A DNA stretch of 64,000 nucleotides from an uncultured Psychromonas sp. (lineage in GTDB: Bacteria; Pseudomonadota; Gammaproteobacteria; Enterobacterales; Psychromonadaceae), in NCBI RefSeq assembly GCF_947489755.1, contig NZ_CANLFB010000003.1:62001-126000 (forward strand), in the 5' to 3' direction. The notes beneath the pieces were generated by a model. That model was not told the origin of the DNA and searched no databases. It saw nothing but the letters and a program-made list of their open reading frames with translations. Both the position numbers and the translations under genes were made by a program. Positions 27,742-37,338 of this stretch are shown here, piece by piece (positions within the stretch are counted from its first letter, which is position 1; each line of letters starts with the position of its first letter).

Positions 27742-29322
27742 ATGAGTTTAAATAAAGATAAGTACAGTATCGATAACACCGATTACACTGTCGGTCAGGA
27801 TAATGTTCAAAAATGGGGATTTGATGTTCACAACCCTGTTTTTGGATTTAGTGCAGGTTTCATTGCACTGTTTTTAATTGCGATTATGTTAGTTGACCCT
27901 GAAGTTTCAAAAGCGGCATTAGACGGGTTAAAGTGGCAAATTATTGGTATGTTTGATGGGCTATTTATGTGGTCTGCTAATATATTTGTTGTTTTCTGTT
28001 TAGCCTTAGTGGTATCACCTTTTGGTAAAATTCGCCTTGGTGGTGATGATGCTAAAAGCGACTACTCAACCATGTCTTGGATAGCAATGTTATTTGCTGC
28101 CGGTATGGGTATTGGTCTTATGTTTTGGGGGGTTGCTGAACCTGTTGCATATTTCACTGGTTGGTATGAAACACCATTAAATGTCACACCTAATACACCA
28201 GAAGCGGCTAAGCTAGCGTTAGGCGCAACCATGTTCCATTGGGGTTTACACCCTTGGGCAATTTACGGTGTTGTTGCATTATCATTAGCTTTCTTTGCTT
28301 ATAACAAAGGTTTACCGCTTTCAATGCGTTCTGTGTTCTATCCTATTTTAGGTGATCGCACATGGGGTTGGCCTGGTCATATTGTTGATATCTTTGCTGT
28401 TATCGCAACCTTGTTTGGTCTTGCAACGTCTTTAGGTTTAGGCGCTCAACAAGCTGCAAGTGGTTTTCATCATGTATTTGGTATTGATGATGGCTTATTA
28501 ACGCAAATCATCATTATTGTCGTTGTCACACTATTAGCCGTTGTATCGGTTGTACGTGGTATTGATGGTGGTGTTAAAGTCATCAGTAACATTAATATGT
28601 TATTAGCGATTGTATTAATTGTTTTTGTTGCACTAGTCACAATGGCTGTTTCAATGGGCACTATTCCTACGACTGTAATGGGCTACATAGAAAACATTAT
28701 CCCCCTAAGTAACCCGATTGGTCGTGAAGATGAAGCGTGGATGCACGGTTGGACTGTGTTCTATTGGGCTTGGTGGATTTCATGGTCTCCTTTCGTAGGT
28801 ATGTTCATTGCACGTGTTTCACGTGGTCGTACGGTACGTGAATTCCTTATCGCTGTATTAATTATTCCAACGGTTGTCACCATTCTTTGGATGTCAGTGT
28901 TCGGTGGTGTAGCGATTGATCAAATCATTAATAACGTCGGTGAGTTAGGTGCAAACGGTTTAACTGAAGTACCGCTTGCTATGTTCCAAATGTTTGACCA
29001 ATTACCATTTGGTAACATTCTTTCACTATTGGCTGTGGTCTTAGTATTGGTATTCTTTATTACCTCTTCTGACTCTGGTTCATTAGTTATCGACAGTATT
29101 ACTGCTGGTGGTAAAGTTGATGCGCCTGTTCCACAACGTATTTTCTGGGCATTAATAGAAGGTGCTATCGCAATTGCATTGCTTTGGGTTGGCGGAACAA
29201 ACGCGATTCAAGCACTACAAGCGGGCGCTATCTCAACGGCATTACCATTCACTATTATTCTGTTAATAATGTGTGTGAGCTTGTTGATGGGTATGCGTAC
29301 TGAAAAACATAATAAAAGCTAG
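27742..29322 (+). CDS. BCCT-family betaine/carnitine/choline transporter
   Basis: A 526-residue secondary transporter with about 12 membrane segments. It carries the BCCT features AAGMGIGLMFWGVAEPV near 120-136 and WAWWISWSPFVGMFIARVSR near residue 342-361, which line the quaternary-ammonium site and the family signature. Substrates in this family are glycine betaine, choline, carnitine or DMSP; which applies here cannot be read from the sequence. The C-terminal tail is short, so a long osmosensing domain like that of BetP is absent. GAGG lies five bases before ATG 27742. Confidence 0.92.
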   Translation: MSLNKDKYSIDNTDYTVGQDNVQKWGFDVHNPVFGFSAGFIALFLIAIMLVDPEVSKAALDGLKWQIIGMFDGLFMWSANIFVVFCLALVVSPFGKIRLGGDDAKSDYSTMSWIAMLFAAGMGIGLMFWGVAEPVAYFTGWYETPLNVTPNTPEAAKLALGATMFHWGLHPWAIYGVVALSLAFFAYNKGLPLSMRSVFYPILGDRTWGWPGHIVDIFAVIATLFGLATSLGLGAQQAASGFHHVFGIDDGLLTQIIIIVVVTLLAVVSVVRGIDGGVKVISNINMLLAIVLIVFVALVTMAVSMGTIPTTVMGYIENIIPLSNPIGREDEAWMHGWTVFYWAWWISWSPFVGMFIARVSRGRTVREFLIAVLIIPTVVTILWMSVFGGVAIDQIINNVGELGANGLTEVPLAMFQMFDQLPFGNILSLLAVVLVLVFFITSSDSGSLVIDSITAGGKVDAPVPQRIFWALIEGAIAIALLWVGGTNAIQALQAGAISTALPFTIILLIMCVSLLMGMRTEKHNKS

Positions 29323-29409
29323 TTTGACTGCTACCAGTTTCACTATTATTAGTTTAATAGGTAGCTTTCATTATTAGTTTGCAACAATAGTTTGACTATT
29401 CGTTGTATT

Positions 29410-29444
29410 AAAGCGGAATCATTAAAAGTGATTCCGCTTTTTTT
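29410..29444 (+). terminator. Terminator of the BCCT gene
   Basis: Twelve-base arms AAAGCGGAATCA (29410-29421) and TGATTCCGCTTT (29429-29440) are followed by a T run. Strong rho-independent terminator. Confidence 0.92.
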
Positions 29445-29984
29445 ATGGGGTTTGTATTAGTAAGGCTGAGTTAATGGGATGTATAGAACACCCCAATACA
29501 GTATAAGCAAAGCGATACAACACCGCTATATCCATAGATTTCTACGTTAAATTATCTCTCATTAACCCGTTATTGCTTCAATAATTCGCCTCGAACTACG
29601 CAAAACTAACGGCACTGACTAGTAAAAATATAGCTCTATGATTTTAAATATAATGCCGCTTTCATTAACCAGAATTGGGGTTGGATATTAAACTTAATGG
29701 ATATATTAAAGCTAATGCGATTGAAAATGGGATTATTTAAAAAAGTTCGATTAATAAAAAGGAGGGGGTAAATTCAATAGAGGGATTTAGTGCTACAAAG
29801 ACATGAGGCTAAACGGTATTGCAACTGTGTGGCGTTTTATAGATGTGGTGTTTATAGAAGTTGCGTTTTATAGATATTGACTCTGGCTACACTTCTTCCA
29901 ATCTATCTTTGATTCATTGGCTTTAAAGTATTACCTCATCGTCGCTCACGATAAGGAAATACTCATTTCAATGTTGTTTAAAGC
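29445..29984. other. Intergenic stretch with a 15-16 bp triple repeat
   Basis: No supported gene is visible. At 29828-29874 three near-copies follow each other: TGTGGCGTTTTATAGA, TGTGGTGTTTATAGA and AGTTGCGTTTTATAGA. The region separates the BCCT terminator from the convergent 3' end of the exonuclease gene. Confidence 0.8.
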
Positions 29985-30701
29985 TTATAACCAGATGTTT
30001 TTAATCGGCGTTTCAGGGCTGTAATAATAACTCACTTGTGCTTGTAATAACTCTGCAGTCGCAATCGCATCGGTTAATGCATCATGTGGTTGATAACCGG
30101 GTAAGTTATAACGCAGACGACTATTTCCTAAACGAATCGAACCTGGTCTTTTACCTTTCAGCCAATTAAAAAAGCCTTGTATTTGTTTATTCTGAATTTC
30201 AGCTTCAATTTGCATCGTATCAATCACTGGGAAAATAATCCCTTCATCAATCAAAGCGCGTAAGTTTAAATCTAAAAAATCACGTTCAATATTACGGTAA
30301 TGTACCACTACAATTTTACCTGCTAACTCATCAAGTAACTGATTTAAAATACGTCTTAAATCAGGTGCACCTTTCAAGTCAGAATGAGTGATTCCGTGGA
30401 TAATCACTGACTCCTCCTCAAGCTTATCTTGTGGATTAACGTACCATTTTTTTGCTTGGTTACAGAATATTCTGTTTAAGGTAAAAGGTACTAAACCAAT
30501 ACTAATAATACTATTTTGTTTAGGGTCTAAACCTGTCGTTTCAAAATCTAAAGCAACAAACTCTATCTCTTTTAACTGGGTGTCATCATGGTAAGTACCT
30601 GTCTTATAGAATGTTTTGAGCCGTGAATCTTTACAGTTTTGTGCCTGTAACTGTAAATAAGCATTCCAATTTAAGATTTTTTTATTAGTAAAATTATGCA
30701 T
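29985..30701 (-). CDS. DnaQ-like 3'-5' exonuclease
   Basis: A 238-residue protein with the DEDD exonuclease motifs: Exo I FVALDFETTGLD near residues 48-59, Exo II in VVVHYRNIERDFLD, and Exo III GYQPHDALTDAIATAELLQ with His and Asp (DEDDh type). An N-terminal extension of about 45 residues precedes the catalytic domain. It begins nine bases after the CBS/nucleotidyltransferase gene, and this two-gene arrangement is common in marine gammaproteobacteria. The substrate is unknown; epsilon-subunit proofreading is unlikely because there is no polymerase-binding tail. Confidence 0.85.
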   Translation of the reverse strand: MHNFTNKKILNWNAYLQLQAQNCKDSRLKTFYKTGTYHDDTQLKEIEFVALDFETTGLDPKQNSIISIGLVPFTLNRIFCNQAKKWYVNPQDKLEEESVIIHGITHSDLKGAPDLRRILNQLLDELAGKIVVVHYRNIERDFLDLNLRALIDEGIIFPVIDTMQIEAEIQNKQIQGFFNWLKGKRPGSIRLGNSRLRYNLPGYQPHDALTDAIATAELLQAQVSYYYSPETPIKNIWL

Positions 30702-30710
30702 CTATAAACC

Positions 30711-32588
30711 TTAAAATTTGTTTGCTGTGTAACGATATTTTAAAAAGTTCTGAGCATTACTTAATACTAAAAATGCATCCTTAAGATTACGCCTTTCAAG
30801 ATCGGACATATTCTCTGGCTCAATATTATTATCAGGCTCAATGTCAGACTCAACATCCAATGACTGATGACGTAAACGAACTAAGGAGATTAACTCCATG
30901 GCATGCCTTAAATCAGCACCTTTAGATTTAGGTAATATCCCCGCTTCAATAATGTCTTCTAAACGGTCAAATGAGTTTTGAGATTGAGAGCCAATCGCTA
31001 ACGCGTGAACTCGAATAAGATCCGCAAGTGGGGCGGTACCACGACGTTTTAGGTTAATAGAATTGTTATGTCGCCCATCATTTTCCATTACAAAGTCTTT
31101 AAAGAAACCTAATGGTGGCTTTCTATTAAGTGCATTACGCGCCATACAAGCAAGGAATCGATTGTTCTTTTTTGCTCGACGTAAAATGAAGGCATTAAGT
31201 TGTTCAGCCCATTTCACTCGGCCGTATACACCGGTTAAATCAAAGAAAATATTACAGTTTAATAATGCTTTAGGATTGGGGTTATCTATCCAGTCGGTAA
31301 AACAAGTTTCCCACTGCGTTTGCGTTTTACGATATTCTGGATTGGTCGCCATTATTTCGCCAGTACAATAAACATAACCACAGGCATCTAAGCCGTCACA
31401 TACAAAGTGAGATAGCTTTTCAAAGTATTCGCCGTGTAACTTTTCATCGTAACTATTATCTAAAATCAGTCCATTATCTTGGTCTGTTACTAAGAGTTGC
31501 TCGTCACGTGCCATTGAACCCAATGCTAAAAAGCAATACGGAATAGGCGGTGGTCCAAACTGCTCTTCTGCTAATTCTAATAAACGCTGCTTAAAGCTAC
31601 GTCCAATTTCAGACATCGCTCGTCCAACCATGTGTGAATTAGCGTCTTCATTAACCATTCGTACAAAACAATCTTTTAATTGAGCAGATAGTTGGGCGAG
31701 ATCTTCAGTACTTTGTTGTTGAAAAATACTGCTTACAAATAACAAACTGTTTTGAGACTCATAACGAATAATGTCAGAGACTTCAATTAAGCCGATTGGG
31801 CGCTTATTTTTCATAATAGGTAAGTGATGTACGTTATGGCGTAACATGAGTAACATCGCTTCAAAAATGTAGGCATTATGATCTAATGACATTAATTCTG
31901 TAGACATCACCTCTGATACAGGCGTTTCAACACTTAAGCCAGAGGCAATTACTTTTGCACAAAGGTCATGCTCAGTAATTAAACCAACAAAACTGTAACC
32001 TTCTTGGTCATCAATACTCGGGTCTTTAATTAACGCGGCTGACTGGCTTTCTTCTGCCATTATTTTTGCAACAGATTGAATACTGCTATCGCTTTGTAAA
32101 ATTAGCGGCTCTCTGGTTAATAAGGTTTTCACTTTCGAGGTAGTTAGTGCATTCGCATTATCACTTTTGCTTTTTACGGCTTGTTTTAAGCGAGTGCTAT
32201 CTTCCGCTTCTACAAAATCAGCGAAGCTTTCAAAGCGATCACATAAGTCATAAAAAACAGAACCTGGAATACAATATAAGAGCGTATCTTTAGTCGTTTT
32301 AGCAGGAAAACGGACTTTATTATTGGTTAATAAGCCCATTTGACCAAAGAGTTTCCCTTGATCTAATCGGTTATAAAGATTGCCATTACGTCTATAAATT
32401 TCAACTACGCCACTGCGTATCATATACAGCTCATTAATATCATCTTTAAAGTCAATAATATTAGTTTCTGCACGGTAATAAGAAATTTCAACACTGCGTA
32501 CAACATCAGCTAATGCTTCTTCGGGAAGTTGGTCAAAAGGGGCGTGTTGGCTGATAAAATCTTGAATTTCTAATAGTTCAACTTCCAT
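30711..32588 (-). CDS. cNMP-binding/CBS/DUF294 nucleotidyltransferase-like signalling protein
   Basis: A protein of about 625 residues. Domain order is: cyclic-nucleotide-binding-type domain (about 10-125), a CBS pair (about 155-280, with VMSTELMSLDHNAYIFEAM), a DUF294 nucleotidyltransferase-like domain (about 330-460, motif GSMARDEQLLVTDQDNG) and the DUF294 C-terminal domain (about 490-615). In GlnD-like proteins the GS-x-R-x-E...TD-D motif binds nucleotide. I chose ATG 32588; a frame open to 32636 adds 16 residues that do not look like the family start. It is paired with the exonuclease downstream. Its ligand and target are unknown. Confidence 0.85.
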   Translation of the reverse strand: MEVELLEIQDFISQHAPFDQLPEEALADVVRSVEISYYRAETNIIDFKDDINELYMIRSGVVEIYRRNGNLYNRLDQGKLFGQMGLLTNNKVRFPAKTTKDTLLYCIPGSVFYDLCDRFESFADFVEAEDSTRLKQAVKSKSDNANALTTSKVKTLLTREPLILQSDSSIQSVAKIMAEESQSAALIKDPSIDDQEGYSFVGLITEHDLCAKVIASGLSVETPVSEVMSTELMSLDHNAYIFEAMLLMLRHNVHHLPIMKNKRPIGLIEVSDIIRYESQNSLLFVSSIFQQQSTEDLAQLSAQLKDCFVRMVNEDANSHMVGRAMSEIGRSFKQRLLELAEEQFGPPPIPYCFLALGSMARDEQLLVTDQDNGLILDNSYDEKLHGEYFEKLSHFVCDGLDACGYVYCTGEIMATNPEYRKTQTQWETCFTDWIDNPNPKALLNCNIFFDLTGVYGRVKWAEQLNAFILRRAKKNNRFLACMARNALNRKPPLGFFKDFVMENDGRHNNSINLKRRGTAPLADLIRVHALAIGSQSQNSFDRLEDIIEAGILPKSKGADLRHAMELISLVRLRHQSLDVESDIEPDNNIEPENMSDLERRNLKDAFLVLSNAQNFLKYRYTANKF

Positions 32589-32941
32589 GAGGAGCTCGAT
32601 ATATAGGTGGATAGATAATGATCTGATATTACACAACTTCTATTGACTATGTTAGTCGCGAGTTAATAAATACAGTCATTTTTTCAGCTGTTCAGTACAT
32701 AATTTAATAGCAACAATATTATGTATAAAATCAATGTATTTGTTACTAGTATTTTACTCTCTAAATTTATAATCGTCTAAACAAAAGCTTAGATACCGTT
32801 AGCAAATAATTTAAAGTAACATGTCATGAAAATGTATAGTAATGATTAAAAAATCATTGCTAAGTAGTAATAGTGAAACAATCAACAATCAACAATAATA
32901 ATTAAGTAAAACGTTACCAACCCGTTTTGTAAGGAAACAGA
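32589..32941. other. Divergent intergenic region
   Basis: About 350 bp of AT-rich DNA between the CBS protein gene and the phospholipid-type operon. It must hold both promoters. I saw no operator, RNA or repeat that I would assert. Confidence 0.5.
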
Positions 32942-33667
32942 ATGACTGACTCAGATGCTCGTCGCCCCTTAAAAGTTCGTGACTTAAAAATAATGAATCA
33001 AATCGCGATTGCTTTAAGTAAACGTAATATTTCACCTAACCAAATCTCAATTACCAGTGTCTTTTTTGCGCTTTTATCTGGCCTCTGTTTAATTGCTGTC
33101 GGTTCAGGCAGTAGCATTTGGTTAAGTTGGTTAGCCGCCATATTGGTTCAATGTCGATTATTATGTAACTTATTCGATGGAATGGTCGCGATGGAAGGGG
33201 GAAAATCAACGCCTTCAGGTGAGTTGTTTAATGATATTCCCGATAGAGTCGCTGACCCATTAATTTTGGTGTGTGCTGGTTATGCCATTGCTGTTTTTCC
33301 ATGGGCAACAGAGTTAGGTTGGTTAGCTGGATTGTTAGCCGTAATGACGGCTTATGTACGCGTGCTGGCTACGTCAATGAATGCTCCGACTTTGTTTACC
33401 GGACCAATGGCAAAACAACATCGAATGGCAATCATGACTATCGCATTATTGTTAATGCCATTTGAAGCTCTTTTATTTGATACTCAAGTTTATGTTCTAT
33501 TGATAGCATTGCTTAGTATTTGTATTGGTTGTGTGATCACGTTATTTAATCGCAGCCACGATGCTTACGAGTATTTAGAGTCTCCTCAATATAGTGAAAA
33601 AGGGATGACTGTCGAGCAAGAAACGAGTGAAACCATCAATCAAAGTAAGGAGAACGATAATGTTTAA
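32942..33667 (+). CDS. CDP-alcohol phosphatidyltransferase family protein (YnbA-like)
   Basis: A 241-residue membrane protein with about six hydrophobic segments. The CDP-alcohol transferase motif is present in altered form: NLFDGMVAMEGGKSTPSG followed by ELFNDIPDRVAD. The first Asp of the canonical D-x2-D-G-x2-A-R motif is Asn and the Arg is Met. YnbA of E. coli also has Asn at the first position, and there too a CdsA-like gene (YnbB) follows. The product lipid is unknown. AAGGAAAC precedes ATG 32942. It overlaps the next gene by eight bases. Confidence 0.8.
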   Translation: MTDSDARRPLKVRDLKIMNQIAIALSKRNISPNQISITSVFFALLSGLCLIAVGSGSSIWLSWLAAILVQCRLLCNLFDGMVAMEGGKSTPSGELFNDIPDRVADPLILVCAGYAIAVFPWATELGWLAGLLAVMTAYVRVLATSMNAPTLFTGPMAKQHRMAIMTIALLLMPFEALLFDTQVYVLLIALLSICIGCVITLFNRSHDAYEYLESPQYSEKGMTVEQETSETINQSKENDNV

Positions 33668-34592
33668 TATACCGTTACATTCTTTTTATATGATGTTGTT
33701 TGTGATTCTTTTATTAGTCGCAGGGTCTTTAATTCGATTACGTTTACAACGTAAAAATCCGTCTGTGGACTACACTGAGCTAAAACAGCGAATTCAATCT
33801 TGGTGGTGGATGATTGCCATTCTATTTGGAATTTTATTAGCGCCGACCACTATTTCAATTATATTTTTTGCATTATTGAGTTTCCTCGCATTAAAAGAAT
33901 TTTTCTCAATAATGCCTACACGTCAAGCGGATAGACGCGTTATTCTTTGGGCTTATTTAGCAATACCCGCTCAATATTATTGGGTTGAGACGGCTTGGTA
34001 TGGCATGTTTCTTATTTTTATCCCTATTTACGTCTTTCTATTTTTACCGATGCGAGCTGTTTTTATTGGTGAAACCAAAGGATTTATTCGTTCTTTAGGT
34101 ACCATTCATTGGGCTGTGATGTTATCAGTACTGTGCATTAGTCATATTGCTTATCTGTTGCAACTGCCTGTTATTAATGAAGAAGCAGGAGCCTTAGGGC
34201 TTGTATTATTCTTGATTTTTATCACGCAGTTTAATGATGTATGCCAATATATTTGGGGGAAAACATTCGGTAAACATAAAATAATACCAAAAGTCAGTCC
34301 TAAAAAAACATGGGAAGGGTTTATTGGTGGGGTGGTTACCGTCACTATTATTTCAGGGTTACTCGCACCTTATTTAACCCCATTAACTATAACGCAAGGT
34401 TTTGTCGCGGGTGCGTTAATTGCAGTGAGTGGGTTTGTTGGCGACGTGGTTATTTCATCGGTTAAACGAGATTTAGCGATTAAGGATAGCGGAACCTTAA
34501 TTCCAGGACATGGCGGATTATTAGACCGAATCGACAGTCTTATTTATACTGCGCCATTGTTTTTCCACTTTCTGTACTATTTATATTATTAA
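33660..34592 (+). CDS. Phosphatidate cytidylyltransferase-like protein (CdsA/YnbB-like)
   Basis: This membrane protein of about 310 residues has about eight hydrophobic segments and the CTP transferase signature SSVKRDLAIKDSGTLIPGHG plus GLLDRIDS near residues 270-297. That signature defines enzymes making CDP-diacylglycerol. I chose ATG 33660, behind AAGGAGAACGATA, which overlaps the previous gene by eight bases; an in-frame upstream codon at 33627 lacks a ribosome site. A main housekeeping cdsA is expected elsewhere, so this copy probably serves a dedicated lipid pathway with its neighbours. Confidence 0.88.
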   Translation: MFNIPLHSFYMMLFVILLLVAGSLIRLRLQRKNPSVDYTELKQRIQSWWWMIAILFGILLAPTTISIIFFALLSFLALKEFFSIMPTRQADRRVILWAYLAIPAQYYWVETAWYGMFLIFIPIYVFLFLPMRAVFIGETKGFIRSLGTIHWAVMLSVLCISHIAYLLQLPVINEEAGALGLVLFLIFITQFNDVCQYIWGKTFGKHKIIPKVSPKKTWEGFIGGVVTVTIISGLLAPYLTPLTITQGFVAGALIAVSGFVGDVVISSVKRDLAIKDSGTLIPGHGGLLDRIDSLIYTAPLFFHFLYYLYY

Positions 34593-34663
34593 TCGTAACC
34601 CCATAGCATCATTACAAAGCCTAATAGAATGATTAGGCTTAGCAGCATCAACAAGGACAGTTT

Positions 34664-35320
34664 ATGAATCGTTGTTTAAAAATACTATTTTTTGCACTAT
34701 TAGTTAAACCGATGGTGTTGTTGGGGTTAGGGTTAAATATCTTTTTCAAAGCAAGGTTACCTAAAGCAGGCCCTGCGATGGTTGTTGCAAATCATAATAG
34801 TCATTTAGATACCCTAGTATTAATGAGCCTGTATCCACTCAGTCAGATCCATAAAATACGACCTGTCGCTGCTGCTGATTATTTCTTATGTAATAAAGCC
34901 GTTGCTTGGTTCTCACTTAATATCATAGGCATCATTCCTATTCAGCGCAGCAATATTCGAGATAAAGAAGCGCTCTTTGCTGAGTGCCATAAAGCGCTGG
35001 ATAATGGCAATATATTACTCATCTTTCCTGAGGGTTCTCGTGGAAAGCCTGAAGCGTTAAGCGCATTAAAACGAGGTATTCACCACATTATTAAACAACG
35101 TTCATCCCTAAAAGTAGTTCCAGTGATGATGCATGGACTTGGGCGAGCGTTACCTAAAGGTGAAAGGGTGTTTGTGCCTTTTAACTGTGATGTGGTGGTT
35201 GGTGAAGCGATTCCATTTGAAGAAGATGCAAAACACTATATTGATTCCGTTTCTCAGTCATTAAACCAATTATTGGCGTTATGCATGACGCGTCAATCCA
35301 TTGTGCAGGATGAATATTAA
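34664..35320 (+). CDS. 1-acyl-sn-glycerol-3-phosphate acyltransferase family protein (PlsC-like)
   Basis: A 218-residue acyltransferase with one N-terminal membrane segment, the HX4D motif NHNSHLD near residue 43-49, a second block near FSLNIIGIIPIQRSN, and the glycerophosphate-binding FPEGSRG near 123. The family transfers acyl groups to lysophosphatidate or related acceptors. It is third in the operon after the CDP-alcohol transferase and CdsA-like genes, separated by 71 bp, suggesting assembly of a specialised phospholipid. AAGGA lies shortly before the ATG. Confidence 0.88.
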   Translation: MNRCLKILFFALLVKPMVLLGLGLNIFFKARLPKAGPAMVVANHNSHLDTLVLMSLYPLSQIHKIRPVAAADYFLCNKAVAWFSLNIIGIIPIQRSNIRDKEALFAECHKALDNGNILLIFPEGSRGKPEALSALKRGIHHIIKQRSSLKVVPVMMHGLGRALPKGERVFVPFNCDVVVGEAIPFEEDAKHYIDSVSQSLNQLLALCMTRQSIVQDEY

Positions 35321-35515
35321 AGACTTATTCATTATTAAAACAAAATTTATGAGCTCAAACATTAATAAGCGAAAAACGAAAACATAAATTCGAACCATAA
35401 TATTAAAAATAATAAGCAACGTTATGATTGATAATGAGAACATTATTGTTAATTTTTAATAAACCGTGAAGTAGCGTTTTATTACTTGAATTCAAGCTAT
35501 CAAAAGGGATATTAC

Positions 35516-36463
35516 ATGGGGATGTCGACTAGACTGGACCTTTTTATTGATGTTGTCATACAGGGCTCATTTGCAAAAGCAGCGGGAATACGCAACATTG
35601 ATCGCTCAGCGTTATCAAAACAGATAAAAATATTAGAAGATGATTTAGGTGTACGCTTATTAAACCGTTCAACACGTGCTATCTCCTTGACTGATGCCGG
35701 TAAAGAAATCTATAAACAAGCGGAATTAGTAAGAGAACTATTAGCCAATACGCAACGAATAGCCGAGTCATACCATTCAACACCGAAAGGACTACTTAGA
35801 ATAACCAGTTCAACATTGTTCGGGAAAATATATATTCAACCTGCTGTAAATTTGTTTATGGAAAAGTATCCCGATACACATATCAAATTGGTGCTCGAAG
35901 ATAGACGAGTTGACATTATAGGCGAGAGTTTTGATATCGCATTTCGTATTGGTCCGCCGCGAGATTCAAGTTTAATTGCGCGTAAGATAGCAAATAGCAA
36001 CTCTGCAATATTAGCTTCTGAAAGTTTTATTGAAAAATATGGTAACCCCGAAACCCCAGAAGAGTTGGCCAAATTACCTGCCATTATTTTTTCAAGTGGA
36101 GATAGTGTATTTAACAAACTCACCATATCTGAATCACCAGGTAGTGATGTTATGTGTACACACAATATATCAGGTCGACTTGAAGTGAATGAGGTCAGTG
36201 TTATTTTTAATGCATTAGAAGCAGGGTTAGGCTATTCACATCGAGGTTTATTTACGTTAGAAAAAAACATTAAAGAAATGGGCTTAGTACCATTACTCAC
36301 TAATTATAAATTTCCAGAAACAAACTGGGGGATCTATGCTGTTTATCCACATCGTAATCAAACACCTTTAATCAAACTATTTATTGAAACCGTACAAGGG
36401 ATTATAGGCACGCCACCTGTTTGGGATAGTTATGTAGATGGTTACGATAAGATGTATAAATAA
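35516..36463 (+). CDS. LysR-type transcriptional regulator
   Basis: A 315-residue LysR protein. The N-terminal helix-turn-helix (FIDVVIQGSFAKAAGIRNIDRSALSKQIKILEDDLGVRLLNR region, about residues 8-50) is followed by an effector domain of the type 2 periplasmic-binding fold. ATG 35516 follows AAAGGGA. The palindrome CTTGAATTCAAG (35485-35496) lies 20 bp before the start and might be an autoregulatory site. No divergent partner gene exists, as the phospholipid genes are co-oriented, so the target is not evident. Confidence 0.9.
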   Translation: MGMSTRLDLFIDVVIQGSFAKAAGIRNIDRSALSKQIKILEDDLGVRLLNRSTRAISLTDAGKEIYKQAELVRELLANTQRIAESYHSTPKGLLRITSSTLFGKIYIQPAVNLFMEKYPDTHIKLVLEDRRVDIIGESFDIAFRIGPPRDSSLIARKIANSNSAILASESFIEKYGNPETPEELAKLPAIIFSSGDSVFNKLTISESPGSDVMCTHNISGRLEVNEVSVIFNALEAGLGYSHRGLFTLEKNIKEMGLVPLLTNYKFPETNWGIYAVYPHRNQTPLIKLFIETVQGIIGTPPVWDSYVDGYDKMYK

Positions 36464-36530
36464 TATTAGAAATATCAATAAAATAGGTTAGTCACTAGTG
36501 TTACTTTACTACTAGTGACTATTTCTCATA

Positions 36531-36875
36531 TTAACGGTTATCTGTTCTAAGTGTTGTAAATTGATAATCAACGTCAATGACAGCACGATAAACAATTTGA
36601 CCACGCACTTCTGCAAACTCTTCAACAGAGACTTTAGACTCATTAATCTTTACATCATGGGCAGCAGACTGAGAAATAACTAACAGTTTATGCTTTAATT
36701 GTGTTTCAGATAAGTTGTTTAAGTTTTCTAAATAAGCAAACCCTGCTTCATATGCTGCTGATTTATCAGCAAACGCATCGGTATTAAAATTTTTGTCTGA
36801 GTGCACTACTTGTGAACTTGCAAAAACACTTGAGCTAATTAATAAAGCGCTTACCAATGTCATTAATTTTTTCAT
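36531..36875 (-). CDS. Secreted DUF3316-type protein, copy 1
   Basis: A 114-residue protein with a signal peptide (MKKLMTLVSALLISSSVFA, cleavage before SSQ). The mature part of about 95 residues is similar along its length to the neighbouring gene. The shared core VYRAVIDVDYQFTTLRTDN near the C-terminus and the EAGF-YL segment fit the DUF3316 family as I remember it from Vibrio. Function is unknown. It lies 84 bp downstream of its paralogue. No cysteines are present, so disulfides are excluded. Confidence 0.7.
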   Translation of the reverse strand: MKKLMTLVSALLISSSVFASSQVVHSDKNFNTDAFADKSAAYEAGFAYLENLNNLSETQLKHKLLVISQSAAHDVKINESKVSVEEFAEVRGQIVYRAVIDVDYQFTTLRTDNR

Positions 36876-36959
36876 TTTCCTACCTTTAAATTTATTTTTT
36901 AGTTGTCTTATCGCTACGGCTAGTGGCTAGCGATGATCTTTTATGGATACGTTTCAGAA

Positions 36960-37301
36960 TTAGTTATCTGTTTTTAATGTTGTGAAGTGGTAATCAACAT
37001 CCACAACGGCACGGTAAGCAATTTGGCCACGTGTTTGTGCAAATTCTTGAATAGACACTTTTGAATCATCAATTTTAATGTTGTGTGCTGGTGTTTGAGA
37101 AATCACGATTAATTTCTGACGTAATTCAGCATCGCTTAATGTTTTTAAGCTGTCTAAGTAATTAAAGCCTGCTTCATATGCTTGTGTTTTATCAGTGAAT
37201 GCATCTGTGCTGAAGTTTTTGTCTGAGTGAACCACTTGTGAACTTGCAAAAACGCTTGAGCTAATGAGTAATGTTGCCGCTAATGTTGTTAATTTTTTCA
37301 T
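36960..37301 (-). CDS. Secreted DUF3316-type protein, copy 2
   Basis: A 113-residue paralogue of the next gene, with nearly the same signal peptide (MKKLTTLAATLLISSSVFA) and the same mature start SSQVVHSDKNF. The two copies are in tandem on the minus strand, so the pair arose by local duplication and then diverged at many positions, including DNA level. Both are predicted periplasmic or secreted. The upstream gene of the pair is likely to carry the promoter. Function is unknown. Confidence 0.7.
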   Translation of the reverse strand: MKKLTTLAATLLISSSVFASSQVVHSDKNFSTDAFTDKTQAYEAGFNYLDSLKTLSDAELRQKLIVISQTPAHNIKIDDSKVSIQEFAQTRGQIAYRAVVDVDYHFTTLKTDN

Positions 37302-37338
37302 TTCGATACCTTTAAATTTTATAGTTTGCTGTTAGTTT

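Noticed and set aside
27545-27742. 65-codon plus-strand frame before the BCCT gene
   Set aside because: No ribosome site, hydrophobic but unpatterned content, and it overlaps the promoter area of the BCCT gene.
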